Of a stretch of DNA of 64,000 nt, positions 45,053 to 57,443 are shown one piece after another. The notes under the pieces are model-generated. The model saw only the letters and a list, made by a program, of their open reading frames with translations. It was not told the DNA's origin and made no database searches. Within the stretch, counting starts at the first letter, position 1; each line of letters opens with the position of its first letter. Both the position numbers and the translations under genes were made by a program. This stretch comes from Baylisascaris procyonis (lineage: Eukaryota; Nematoda; Chromadorea; Rhabditida; Ascarididae). The stretch is taken from contig JAZARR010000153.1 of assembly GCA_037389465.1 (NCBI GenBank), positions 3,147,001 through 3,211,000 of the forward strand. The letters are read 5' to 3'.

Positions 45053-46964
45053 AAAAATGTTGCAAAATACAAATTGAGCGCAGTAAAAACAAAAATTTAT
45101 AAAAAAAAAAAATGTTTTTGCCGTACAAGTTTTCTAATAAACTGCAAAAATGAATTTAAAAAATCGCATGCCAAATTTTCTATTTCTGATAAGCAGTAAA
45201 AGTTGATTGCAACGCTTTAAAGGATTTTTTTCTTCATAAAAAATTATTCATCGCTCAAAATTCCTCCGCAATTCGAACGAACTTTTAATGAAAGGAGAAT
45301 ATAATATGAGAAAGCTTAAAAAAACCTTTTACTTAGAAAAACTCCAATATGGAATTTTCAAAAGAAATATAAAAATTTCCGCACAATAATATAAGTTTCA
45401 AAAGTGCGTTTTTCTATTGTTAGTGGAGTTGCTAAAGTATTCTTGACGTGTTTGCCTTGAATTTCTTGCTCGCCGAATTTTCGAGAGCTGGTAAACTTCA
45501 GAGGCATCAAAAAAGTAAAAAAGAAACGAATCCCTCATCGATTCACTGCATCTCCAAATTTATGAATCAGTTGCAAATAAATTTTTCTCAACTTTTTCAT
45601 TATTTGCAATGTCCACATATGCGATTGCCCAATGGATTGCCAGTTATCAATAAAATATGATGCTTTCAATTTAATACTGATTGTTTTTTCATTTCATCGC
45701 TACATATTTAACGGTTTGCAGCTGTTATCGACACTTTCTGCGAAAAAAAAAAGAAAAAATTTGCATTTCTGCAACAAGGGAATAAATATCGACGAGAAGG
45801 AAGAAAAAATAATGAAGAAATATCATTCACTAAGGCAGATGTCAGCGTTGAAAATATAAGCAACTTATATGCTTCTTTTAATTCCTTTTTTTTTGACATA
45901 TATCAATCAAAATATTTGCTCATGACATATTACACAAGCAAGATTAAAACTGTCTCTCTTCTTCTCTCTCTCATTATTCAAAAAAGTGAATATCTAAGGG
46001 ATTCGATAAGCGAAACTCATCAACATTGCTTAGTCAACAAATAGTTGCAATTTGAATCAATTTACTATATTTCTTCCAAGCGAACGTCGATAACTTGTTT
46101 TATCTGCAATTATTCGTAAAATCTAATTTTAACAATGAGGAGGAGAGTGGAGGAAGGCCTCTATGTGGGAGAAAGTGAAAATTAATTTACGGCTACAAAC
46201 ATTTGACATGCGGTTTTGTATGTAGTGACATATATGTGTTAGTATTATACCTCTTCGACTATATGTGTATTTCTCTCCAATCGACTATATGCTTCAAATA
46301 AATAGAAATACATGATATCATTGAGATCTACAAATAGAGATTTTTATTCGCGGAATGCGGCAATGGCACCGAATCAAAATAAACGAACGCATATATCAGA
46401 TGAGATGAAAGGATATGTACTGTTGCATTTTCCTCACCTAAACGAGCATTTTAATAAGCTATTGAAAAAAATAAATCAGCACAATAACGCTTTTTTATTT
46501 TGAATGATCGGATCGATTCATAATGAATTCAAGAGTAAATCTCAGACGAAGAATTGTCTTTTTTTTTCTGACCTACCGTTTCAAAATGAGAATCTGATCG
46601 GTTAGAGTGCACGCAAATTTCATAACCTTTTCAAAGCTGATAGGCTCTGAATATGGAAGAGGAAGTAAATTTGTGATGCATATTACACTCACCCAATTTC
46701 ATAATCCACCTTCAGTAATTCCCTAGTTGAAACTACCCAATCGGCTTACTTAAATATAATGCAGATATAAATCTACGTACAAAACATGACCGTGCAATAA
46801 TACATTCTACAAAACCAGTTTGCGGAAGTACATAAGAACGCACGTTAGAAGCAGTTGTAGCGAATGCGGAACGAAAGCGGCAAACAAAACGAAAGTGTTT
46901 TATAATTGATGTTTAAACGAATGCACAACTGACCGTAAGGCGAAAATTGTATTGATGTTCGAAT

Positions 46965-47192
46965 GAAATCGAAATTACTGTCGAAGACGAAATGTGGATC
47001 GATCAGCTAGCAGAAATCGCAGTGACGTCGGATAGAATCGGATTGACTGGTGAAAGAATATCGAGGTGGCCAATCAGTGAATATCGAAATTAGAGAATAA
47101 ACACTAAAGTCGATCGGCGGAAGCGTATCGAAATCAGTGAATAAATATCGATGTCGAGCACAGCGAATATCGATGTGGACCAATGGATATCG
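46965..47192. repeat. TCGA-rich degenerate tandem repeat
   Basis: About eleven TCGA tetramers occur in about 225 bases, mostly within variants of a unit like aatatcgaaatcagtg or atatcgatgtgg. Chance would give about one. No long frame crosses it. It looks like a decayed minisatellite. Confidence 0.65.
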
Positions 47193-50100
47193 AGGTCCAA
47201 GTCATTAAGGCCCAACCATGACTGTAATCGCCACAGCAATCGCAACTCGACGTAACTCCGCAATAACTACTGTCATAATCTGTTGGGTTACTCGTTTCGT
47301 TCATTTGCATAACAAATTCTTTGTTAGGAAGTGAGACAGTACATCATTTTTGGAAGTGTGAGAGTTGCTAAGAGTCGTCATTGTTTCGCGTTGACTCTCA
47401 ACAGTTGCAGTGGCGCCTTTGTCTAGTAGCGCCTTCGTTGATCCTTTATGCCGCCATGAATCATCGCTACATCGCTATAATTCGCGACAGCAGTATAAGC
47501 AAAGAAAAGTAGTATAAAGCGAATTTCACTGAAATTCAACTCTGGAAGAATGTTGAACTATCCTACTGAAAGACAGTTGCGATCTCCAATAATGTTTCCT
47601 TTTTGCCTAATCCTTGCAAAGAAGAGAGTCGCGTTAAATGCGAAGGATGCTGTTCAAATCTTTTATCGTGAGTTTCCTTAAACTACGTCTAAAAGATGTA
47701 TATGCCATCACGTACAGCCATGTGCACTGGTTTGCGACAAAAATTCTCTTTCGCCTGTGTTTATTCTCCGAATTCTCGAGCATCCAATGAAATTACGGCA
47801 ACATTGAACCGGATCAGACTTTCTCATATGTTTCTAAATTTTAAGCCTGGCCGAGCCGGATGACCTCCGAAAGAGGCAGGGAAAGCGATCGGGCATATTG
47901 TGCAAAATGGGAGATACAGATGCAGAGAGAAATTTATAATATAACTGAGCCGTTCTATCATTGCACAAGAAATATTGCAAATGATTTATTATGGAGGCAT
48001 ACTGCTTATGAGTAACTGCATAGTACTTACAGCTGCAGCGCTATTTTTTAAAATAATATTCTATAAGTTTACTTCACCCTTACAATTTACTGAATAAGAT
48101 TGAAAATTTAATCGATGACATAGAGAGATATAATTCTTTATAAAATTGCTACCAACATGAAAACTTGCGCCGATATCTCTTATTGAGTACTAATTACTTT
48201 AAATTCATAAGCAAACACCTATAACTAGGTGAGTGTCACAAACGGGATAATTGCTTATTTATAACGTTTTTCGCATTTTTTATACGTTAGTTCCATCTTT
48301 GGGAGTAATGCCATTTCTCAAGCTAGTACGTCTCAAACGCTGGCTAATACGTTTAGAAGGTTAAAATAGAACCATTACTAGTTTGTAACAGATAAAAGGG
48401 GGAGGGTGTCAGTTTTCCTTATGATTTCTATCCTTCACATATGCACAACTTTGCAATAACCTAATGGTTCGGGTATTTTTCAAATTTTATGTTGGGCACA
48501 GCATTGATAACCGTACAATTCATAGTGCAATATTAGCAATAAGTTCGGCCATTCACCGCAACCAACGTAGCAGTAGTTCAATTACAATAATTGTGCTCTA
48601 AAGCTGTTGTGAACACAGTTGAAGATGTCAGTGTGACTGTGATCACCTTCATCTGCAATCCTCTTTTCAAAAGTGTTTCAATCTACACTGTCCTTCTATA
48701 TCACAGAAATCATTTTACCAACTTAAGAGTATGAGAGCCTCGCATGCCCTGCAGCAACTCCTTCCCACCTCCCCTTCACCATCTCCTCTCCTTAACCCCT
48801 TACTGCACGAAATAAGGCAACTCAGAGTGAACATTCAATCACCATTTGTTGCCCCATCTGATGTTTGAAGTCTTTCGTATGGGAGGAAGTTGCACATATT
48901 TGTTATTAGCTGATCTTTAATTCAGCGTAGATGTGGTCATCAAAAAACGAATCTTTTGTTTGCACCGTTCAAACGAGACGGGGGTAGAACGAGCGGGGGA
49001 GAATGAAATGAACAGAGCTTTATTTAATGCTCATTATGTGCGATAATCTAGCACAATCCCTTGTTTATATTAGTAAAGCGAATGGATCATCTCGAGATAA
49101 TTAGACATCATAGACGAAGATCGATTACGGATCATCACAATGGATTTTTAGTTATTATGCTATTAATAAAACCTCAATCTTAACTTATACGGCAAATGGT
49201 GTACTGAGGATTGATAAACATTACACTCTTAAAGCAATTTCAATACGACACTTCAATCATAAACACAATGGATCATCATTATTCAGCACTCTAACAAAGG
49301 AACTACGAATTCAATGCATATGCTTGTGTTCCCATTCGATATCTAAGCTTATGCGCAAAATTCGCTTCGTACTGAATCAAAACAACATCGAAAAACAATC
49401 ATCTTGTTTCGGGGACACAACATCGTTATATCTGGGCATAAGTTACTAAAGATTTATCTACATTGCCAAGTAGCCTCAACTCAGTGAATCTCTTGTGTTA
49501 AATCTGAGTAATACCCATAAGCGATGAATAAGGAAATGGATAATTTATTTATTCATACAAAATGTTTTTTTATTCAAACATTTTAATAATGAATAGCTCA
49601 ATAATCATATTCGATCAACATTATTTTTGTGCGCGTTTTCATTTAAAAACTTATTAAATAACTATGAAGTAAGCATCAGCTCAAATTTAATGCAAATATT
49701 TGCAACAAATTATTTCTCTGAAGGGACGTTTGATTTCAGGCTCTTTAAAATGCGCGATGGGCTCTTGTTGACATAAGTTTCGAAAACATTCAGTCGGCCG
49801 GATTTGAAGCGATAAAGCATCCTGAATGTGAAGTGTCCTGAAAAATATCCTGAACACAATTGATTTATTGAATTACACCAACATTTTCATGGTACCATGT
49901 GCTCATTCAAAGAAGTACACAATAGCTTTCACTTAAGCGTCATAGCTAACGAATATTTTTTAGATTAGATTAAGTACACAATAGATTAAAATTTGGGGAA
50001 CACAATGAAAAACTCCAGTGATAAGCAAAATTCACTAACGGCTTCTCTGTAGCTGTCATTGCAATGAGTGCTCCTTATGCATATGTGATAGATTTCTTCG

Positions 50101-51369
50101 CTTGAGCGAAACTAGGAGAGAAATTTTTGTTATATATGTTAATATCTTCAAGGGAGGCAAGTTTTCCTTTATTGGATTCTCTGAAATTGCCTTGAGAAAT
50201 TCAAAAATGAAATATTTCTTCGTCATTACTATTGACAGTAAACATTACCTTGAAATTACCTTGAAAAACAAACCACTATGACAAACAAACATTACCCTCG
50301 AAAAACTTCTTGCAAAAATAAATAATTATTGAATAAAATATCCATTGCATAGAGCACTTTAATTGCTCGATGAAAGGTGTAAAGCTTTAAAATATAAAAG
50401 ATTGGAGATTAAAACAAGGAGGAAACAGTGTTAATTGGTCTATAAGGAAATGCATCACTAAATATATAAATAGCGTATTGTAATGTGAACTTATAGGCAA
50501 AATATTTATCCATCGCATCGCATATTTCTGATGAATCGTTCACAGTGAATATTTGTTTCTTTAAAAGATGAATCGACGATCGATTCCATTCGAATCTCTA
50601 TTTCCACTGTGAAAATGAATACTCATTACGAATAATAGATGGAATGGAGCAGTGAAAGAAAATGAAATTGTTTCGTAAGGAAATTTTTCGAAAGATTGGC
50701 CCTCATTTTTCATCAAAATTCTGTCTTTTTTCAACCTCTCTTACTTCCTGCTTCACTCTGTTCTCTCTCTTTTTCTCCTCTCAGGGCAGAATATTTGTTC
50801 TAATGCTTGCTTAGCTTTTTCCACTTATCTAGACAACGTATCATTCTTGTCCTTTTTAATAAGGTCCATGGAAGTGCGAATAAAAGAAATATTAGTGCGG
50901 TTATGCGGAATATACCTCTCGAAGAGCAAATAAAAGGTATATTGTTTAGTATGAACCTCTTATGAATAATATCTCTGAGCTTAAGAAGCAACACTCTCCA
51001 ATAATATTAATAGGATTTCATTCTATTCATTCACCTGTAAATACCCGCGGAACTATTTTTTTACCTTCTATAAAGGTGAAGTATATTTCCAACCTTTATA
51101 ACATTTCTATTTTTGATATCTGAATGTCAAATAAATAGGACTATCAAATTTAACAACAAGACGACAATAGATAATAGCTGCATTCTTATAATATTCATTG
51201 CAGCTATACTGAAATGGCCATAAAATAAAATTCACGCTCATAAGTCATCCAAATATCATCATCCAAGAATCAACTTTGCAATGTGAGTGTAAATTTCTAA
51301 ATCTTGAACGCAAATGGCACCGTCATTCATGCTTCAAACCAATAAGCAACAACCCACATTTTCTGCTAA
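47193..51369. other. Stretch without a recognised gene
   Basis: The first 300 bases (to about 47500) are less AT-rich than usual and may be old repeat sequence. The rest is AT-rich with only short frames. No gene or RNA was recognised. Confidence 0.4.
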
Positions 51370-51690
51370 TAATGTCCTCTACCAAGCGTTAGATTATTCG
51401 TCGAGACGATCTAAATCGCATTGGAAAGTCCTGAAAGAGGATCACTAATCGACCAATAAATCTTCTAATGACCGGCAAAAAGCTTACAAATACTGCTGAA
51501 ACCATTTGTAGCGTCATTCAAAACCATGAGAAATAACATGGGACTCAAAATGCTATCTTGCGGGACACCACTAGTGATATCATATTATGAGGGAAAGGGA
51601 TCGGTCTGCTATAATTCGAAAGTTTCGACCATTCAGAAAACAACGAATCCTATTGAGGTCTTAATCAACGTTTTTGTGATTGAGCTATCA
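51370..51690 (-). pseudogene. Fossil Jockey/CR1-like reverse transcriptase fragment
   Basis: On the minus strand, about 51540-51580 reads SGVPQDSILSPMLF, matching the SGVPQGS-L-P-LF block of Jockey/CR1-type reverse transcriptases. It continues to a CKLFAGH-stop-KIY stretch (about 51440-51490), where the catalytic FADD box has decayed, then SISDP. Upstream, FLNGRNFRIIADRS (about 51590-51640) matches the block that normally precedes SGVPQ. Stops and at least one frameshift show it is long dead. The two ends are not resolved. It is a different lineage from the RTE copy. Confidence 0.7.
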
Positions 51691-52034
51691 AGTGTATGAC
51701 CATAACAACATATACAACATCGTCTGAGCTCGATCATTCAGCACCTAAACTCTGCCACTGTAATACACGAACAATTGAGAAACTGTTGACCTTATCTTAA
51801 AGAAACCGAAATTGTTTCGATAGGAATAGATTCTTTTGGAGGGGATAATAGAAACAAAAAAAAAATGTCTTAAACGATCACCTTCATAACTTTGCAAACC
51901 GATGGTTTGAGGGCGTTAAATCTATAATTATTGATTTCAATAGAAGATAACTTCTCGAATAAATGAGAGTATTACGCAATCTCCCACGGAAAAGAATCAA
52001 AGAAACTTTAGGAGATGTGATTAGAAAGAAATGA
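51691..52034. other. AT-rich spacer between element remnants
   Basis: No feature was recognised. It may include further decayed retroelement sequence. Confidence 0.35.
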
Positions 52035-52448
52035 GATTTTATTTTATTTTATTTATTTCAATGAAGAGAGCATTCATTACGAATACATGTCTCTTCATGT
52101 CGCTTCCACCTGCTCTGACCCAATGCCTCAGTGATCCACTTATCTCCTGTGGTCTTTAGGTCAATCTCTCCTTCTTGCAGGTCGGTCGCGTGAAGGTTAG
52201 GGCTTAGGCTCGTGTCCTGCCCGTCGGATGCTGACGAGTCGATTCACCGTCGTTCTTCCTATGACTGCCGGGACTCGTTCCAATATACCATCCTCATGCG
52301 ATATTATATGAATATCGAAAAGTGAGAGCGGGTAGAAAACATCGTCGGATGTCTGTTTCAGGATAAAATAAGTTATGCCAGTAGATGTAGACCATATTTT
52401 ATCATTGAAAGATCTGATTTTATTGGCAACGATAACAACATTAATCAG
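52035..52448 (-). mobile_element. Probable retroelement 3' end with A-rich tail
   Basis: Two minus-strand frames without an ATG overlap here: 52448-52197 (83 codons) and 52243-52058 (61 codons). They are more GC-rich than their surroundings and protein-like, with ERVPAVIGRTTVNRLVSIRR in the first and DKWITEALGQSRWKRHEE in the second. Neither could be assigned to a family. The second stops just before an A-rich repeated tail (AATAAATAAAATAAAAT) at about 52035-52058, as expected at the 3' end of a non-LTR element. A frameshift probably joins the two frames. It could instead be a degenerate host exon. Confidence 0.5.
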
Positions 52449-54598
52449 TCATCTTCAAGGATCATTTTTAGTTGAACTTCAAAATAAAGCGTCATATTAT
52501 TTTCGTTTTTGAGAACAACTATGAAATATATTGCAAACAATTCCGCCTTCATGAGATTATTAATGATAATGACATCCGTAGCATTTTTGACATAATGAAT
52601 ATAAAATTTAATTTTCTCTCTTTTCGATGAAATATTTCTATTTCTTCATAGTCATTTTGCATATATATCAGTAGGCATTTTTTTAGTGTTTATCACAAAT
52701 TATTTTTTATAGTTCTCTGTATTTATCAGCGAAAATTTAAATTTGCGAATTGCATCATATCGTTGATGATCATTTATCAACTTTCAGGAAGACGTTTCCT
52801 TTATGTGTTTGATTATTCATTTCTTCCCGAACAATAAAACATTTATAACAGTCATTGAAACAAAATATTTTCTCGAATAGTTTGTAACAATGAATTTCAT
52901 TCACTGCAGAAGTTTCCAACTATAAGAGGAATTTTACGCTCTAGTTGTTTTGAAGATTTGAAATTTGTCCTGAAATGGGTTATTGGCTACGGCTATCTTC
53001 AAAGTTCAATTAGTTCATCATTGATAGTAAAATTGAATGTGTTGTAGTTCAACTTTGAGCATCGAAGTTTGCGGATGTTTCGCTGTTCACAGGAAGTAAA
53101 GTGGCAATGGTTAGGCGTTAATGGACCGATTTTTTCACAGGGACCTACATAGACGTTTATGAAAGTATAAGTATAGGAAGTAGGTCCGAGCAGGACAGAT
53201 CTATTCCGTTATAAAGGGATTCGACTAAGTTGCAAAATAGAAAAAAGTTTGGATGTAACCCTAATTTTTCAGCGGATCGTAGTAACTTGGACTGATGCTA
53301 TATAGCTGATTTTAATTTTCCGCAATGAGATGCGTGTTTCTTAACTGAAAGATGAGTCTTTTCTTTCTAACTACAAACTATACTTATCTTCCCAAATTTT
53401 TTAGTAGCGTGCTGTTTTAGTTTATTATATATTAGCTTCGTTTATTAGTTCCTTAAATATTAACTTGGTTCCATTTTAACCCCTTTCAGACAACATCATG
53501 ACTAGAGAAGAGAAGGGTAATGGTGGCTGCAACCCCCCTCCCCCCCCCCGCCTCCTTCCGATTCCCCTTCCGTTCCTTACCTTCACTCTGGCCCCTTCCT
53601 GAAATTCGAACATAGTTTATACCCCCATAAATTGATGGTGATGATGAAGTATTTACTTTATTTATTTCAATAAAGAAAGCGAGATACATGTTCAACGGCC
53701 AAGAGAGGTGAGCAGAAAGAAGTCATCTGAAACCATAAAAAATAAAAGATATTAGGAATTTAGAAATGAAAACGTTCGTTTACCTTTGAAAAATATATGC
53801 GACATTTACTGCAAAACACAGCGAGTAAAATGATAACAGTAGAAAATGTTTTCGTGGAAAAAACTCCATGCAAGAGTAAGTTTGCATTTATCAACGAGTG
53901 ATCTATCATGATCAAATGAATTCTTGCGGTCTTTATGACCGTCGTGGTCAACATTTTGCGTAATAAGTTGTTTTGGTCACATTTGTGTAGATCTTGTTGT
54001 TGATCTGTCTCCGTATTGGTTATGACTTGTCTTAGAGGCCATAGCCGAGAAGATAAATAGACTGCGGTCTTGCTTGCTAAACAGCGTTTGCTTTCTTATC
54101 ATCGCATGGTTGTTGTTGCTCGTAATAAACGAACTTCGTTAGCTTGCTGAGGTTCTTTACACGCCAGAAACGGTCACAAAAACAGTGCACTCCTTACCTC
54201 TTCAGTGTCTCACCTGAGCTTGTTTGGAATTGAAGGATATGATGTAAGTTACGAAGCCTACTGCATGAGTCCTTTACTTGTATGCATGAAGAAGTAAGAA
54301 GTGGGTAAGCTCGGGTGAGATATAGAAGGGGTGAGGAGAGCACTATCTTCCTGCTCCTGATAGTTCCTTATTAGAGTAATAAGTGTGCTGGAAGCTGATA
54401 TGAACGGCAGAGAGTCAACAGCTATGGTGCGTACTCCAATTACTGTACAAAGAGCATTTGACTCCAGGGAAGATCTATGGGAACATGGATCTTTTAGTTC
54501 AGAAGTCACTTAGAACTGAAGTTAATGACTCAGGATATCCTCAAATGAAGTTGCCTGATCGCACAACAGGCGACCAAAAAGATGAAAAAACTGTTGAA
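52449..54598. other. Stretch without a recognised gene
   Basis: AT-rich to 53500, then mixed. It includes a C-rich tract at 53533-53557 and, at 53654-53690 on the minus strand, a short segment resembling the tail of the 52035 element. No gene was recognised. Confidence 0.4.
53533..53557 (-). other. Poly-C tract, quadruplex-prone on minus strand
   Basis: C6, T, C10, G, CC and further C-rich sequence. The minus strand G-run of 10 plus G6 can form a quadruplex. Sequencing of such runs is error-prone. Confidence 0.6.
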
Positions 54599-54825
54599 CT
54601 CACCATTGCTGCTAAGCATTACTATCCGGACTGGGCATTTGTTCTTGCCGCAAACGCTTCTAGGGAAGGGATCGAGGCAGTGATCTACCGTAGACTGATT
54701 GATGGCATTGTTAATGTTATTGCTCATGGGTCAAGGACACAATACGCGTAAATTGAGAAAGAACCTCTTATAGAATTTAGGATCATGAAAGAACATCCGT
54801 TTACAGAATTACTAATTGAGGTCTC
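54599..54825 (+). pseudogene. Ty3/gypsy-like reverse transcriptase-RNase H remnant
   Basis: In the frame of the ATG at 54458, residues from 54617 read HYYPDWAFVLAANAS, then GIEAVIYRR and IAHGSRT, matching the start of the RNase H domain of Ty3/gypsy polyproteins (usual pattern His-Tyr-x-Pro, LA-DAS, GIGAV, AHASRT). A TAA at 54749-54751 interrupts it. The same frame continues with IEKEPL, which matches the conserved block that normally follows. The Asp of the DAS motif is Asn here, which would destroy the catalytic site. No LTRs were found. It is an old fragment. Confidence 0.65.
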
Positions 54826-55813
54826 ATGTGTGATTTTTTTACGGCATATGTAATGTAATAATCAATAACAGCATGCTGATGCAATATGATTTCTATAAGT
54901 CGTTACAGTATCCTTCTTATGGTGGTTATTGCAGGTATTATACGAATGTCTCAAGGTGAGACAGGTATGTGAAAGGTGAGAGGATATGGGGTCAGTGAGT
55001 TGATGTATGTTAGATGAAGAAATTGTCGAAGTCGAGAAGTAGTGATATTAATGTAATAGTCGCTGTGTGCAGGTTGGTGTCTCGGTCAGTGTGTTGAAAA
55101 CGTTTGGCACAAGAGAGCGATCGTGACAATGTTCGTTCAACTTCGCAACACTTTCAGACTGGCCACCATCAGTCCCATTATCACAACGGTAAGCGTTTTC
55201 CCACACACAGAGGTAAAATATTTCCCCGCAGGTGGAGGTAATATTTTGCACCTGCACCGTCTCCGCACCTTTTTCGGCTAACCATTCAGTCGCTAGCAGA
55301 AATCGGGAGATAGAATATTCCTTATGACCTTGATCGATTTACGCTTTTTAATGCTTCATTTGAACGGAGCAGCGATGCGTGAATCCATCGGGGTGGTGTA
55401 AACGTTGATAATAAGGGAGTAAGTTTACCACAGTTGCGGATGTTTCGTTTCACTGGGCCACCCGTCTTCAATAACTCTTTTATTTTTCTGGATGTCGTGG
55501 TTCTTATCGGGATCCTATCGAGGGAACTTGGAGACTGTTCTTACGAATATCAAGCCTTCGCTCACAATCGCATACTGATTGCTCCGTCTGCATTCTCTCC
55601 CTTCCCATTCCCTCCCCATTCTTTCCCACGAGTGTGCCGAAGTGCTGACTTCTGATAATTAGATTGTCTGTGTCCGACATGTCGGTGTTTATTCTATCTG
55701 TATTTTAAGCCTCAGTTTATGGAATCGCATGTGCGGCTATTAAAAGTAGTGGTCGGATATGTTGTATATTGAATTGATCAAGTCTGGCAATTGAATACCG
55801 TTTCCGTAGGCTG

Positions 55814-56158
55814 ATGTCATCAAAACATTCCTCTAGCTTCGTAACTGATGCAGAAAGCTCGCATGAGAATATAGAGTCCACAGGAAGATACCTGAGTCTT
55901 TCTCGCAGAAATTTACATATGGCCGCTGTGATATGGTGGGCTAGTATTTATAGTAGGTTCGATTATAAAGCTGTTATCTCGAGAATTGATCGCTCTCCAG
56001 AAATGTATTCGTTCTCATATAAGGGTTCATTTCTGATAGATGCTGTGCACCGGTATTGGTTATTTGGAGAGTTGCCAATGATCATATTTGGAACTTTGCC
56101 ATCAAGTTTTTACTTATGTAGATTTGTTGCTTTGTTATGTCAAGAATTACCCCACTAA
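55814..56158 (+). CDS. Unrecognised open frame, 114 codons
   Basis: Starts at an ATG four bases after a tttccgtag acceptor-like string and runs to a TAA at 56156-56158. The N-terminal third is Ser-rich and hydrophilic. The C-terminal part has a hydrophobic stretch (around LPMIIFGTLPSSF) that could be a membrane segment. No domain is recognised. It may be a small gene, a terminal exon or chance. Confidence 0.2.
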   Translation: MSSKHSSSFVTDAESSHENIESTGRYLSLSRRNLHMAAVIWWASIYSRFDYKAVISRIDRSPEMYSFSYKGSFLIDAVHRYWLFGELPMIIFGTLPSSFYLCRFVALLCQELPH

Positions 56159-56989
56159 GATTTGGCTTTCAAAATTTTAAGCAAATTTTTTTCTGTATTT
56201 TTATTGCTTCAAAGAGTCGTCATTGGGCGTTGGTGGTTTGTGTAATTGGTGAATGAGGTCGTGACTATCACTTTTTCCGCTACACATAGAACTGCAGCTG
56301 GAATGTGCCGAAAGGTGTGGATTGTTTTTTCGAGTCCTTGAATCCTTTAACCTCTTCCGATCCATAATCTCGAGTTTAGAGAGGGATTGAGGAAAGGGAA
56401 TTATTTAATCGTTAATCCAGACTCAATCAAAAAATAAACTCGGCAGGATGTCATAAGTCACTGCCGGCTATTCATTTCCGGAGTATAGAGCAAGTAGAAG
56501 TATTGATTGCTACCTTATAGTTCCTAGACTACAATTTAATATGTTTGCTAGACAAGTATGTTCTAACAGTTGTTGTTTAATTCAGGCTTCAAGAGTGTTG
56601 AATTCATTGTGTGGTGATATCGGCGACATTGACACGGTACAGTGTGTGTTTGTGTGATGCTACTAGAAGATATCTTTCATTTTGAATGCTTTGAAGCTAT
56701 TCCTTTGTGTAAACATCTAGATGCACTGATACGATTGTTGAAATCCTTTTTCTTTGCATCAAATTCCGATTTCCTATCATCGAAAATTCAAATTATCTAA
56801 CAATTTGATTGGCGGATATATGAACGAAGAGATAGCACGCCATGCTTAAGAAAACATTGAATATAAAAGTAAAAGATTTATTGTTTTGGATAATTTGTGT
56901 CACCTGAATGTCCGGTAGAGCAACTTCTGCCTATATCTGAAATTTCGTTATTATCAGTGGAATATTACCTGAGTGAAGTAGGACGTTAC

Positions 56990-57076
56990 CTGACTGGCTT
57001 GATCTCCTTGAGATTAGTGGTGCTGTGTTGCCATTGGACATGATTTCAAAGCAAACACTGACCTTCGCATGTAGCT
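56990..57076 (-). CDS. Candidate internal exon
   Basis: The minus strand shows a T-rich acceptor ending gatgtcag before 57076 and a donor CAG/GTAACG after 56990. The 87-nt segment has one frame open throughout, with a Ser/Arg-rich end (ISRRSSQS). No family recognised and no partner exon found. Confidence 0.22.
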
Positions 57077-57369
57077 CTGACATCACAAAAACAAAGGACA
57101 AATACATAAAAGGCAATAAAAACATATATTTGAGGCGCCAAGCACATTTCGCGCTTTAATTTAGCGATTAGCGCAGCAGCAGTGGCATATCGTCATACTT
57201 CGCCGCGTCGAATCATCAGCCCACGCCACTAATCTAAAGAAACCATTTGCGCCGTTCTATATGTGGTATCAAGATTCGAGTGCACCAGCGAATTTGGTCT
57301 CTTCCCGGCTCTTTTTGCTTTTATCGGATAGGGCTGAGCCGTTGGTCTTTCATTATTTCCTTACACCAG

Positions 57370-57443
57370 GGTGAGGGCAAAGGTGATGGGTGGCACATGT
57401 TTTCATTTGGCATACATGGTAATGGTTTAGCAGGCGCCCACTT
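57370..57443 (+). CDS. Candidate internal exon
   Basis: A good acceptor (atttccttacaccag) precedes 57370 and a perfect donor (GTAAGT) follows 57443. Only one of the three frames is open across the 74 bases; it is Gly-rich (GEGKGDGWHMFSFG). The exon leaves phase 2, and joining it straight to the acceptor at 58215 meets a stop before the sirtuin frame, so it is not a simple upstream coding exon of that gene. It may be a 5' untranslated exon or belong to another gene. Confidence 0.3.

Larger units (their letters stand above)
30687..46964. other. AT-rich stretch without a recognised gene
   Basis: About 16 kb with only short frames. It holds T17 (33948-33964) and T21 (34664-34684) runs, an 18-bp tandem repeat (39511-39547), a CAGA microsatellite (41915-41938) and a thrice-repeated 17-20-mer (44778-45052). 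A segment around 32330-32560 is less AT-rich than its surroundings and may be an old element remnant, but no family was recognised. Confidence 0.45.
54826..57369. other. Region upstream of the sirtuin gene with unassigned short frames
   Basis: It is less AT-rich than the rest of the window and has several short coding-like frames on both strands (for example 55048-55257 -, 55814-56158 + and 56990-57076 -), some with splice-like borders. No family was recognised and no chain of exons could be joined. Confidence 0.4.

Noticed and set aside
47405..47430. tggcgcc, resembling a retroviral-type primer-binding site
   Set aside because: No LTR pair or coding remnant was found around it.
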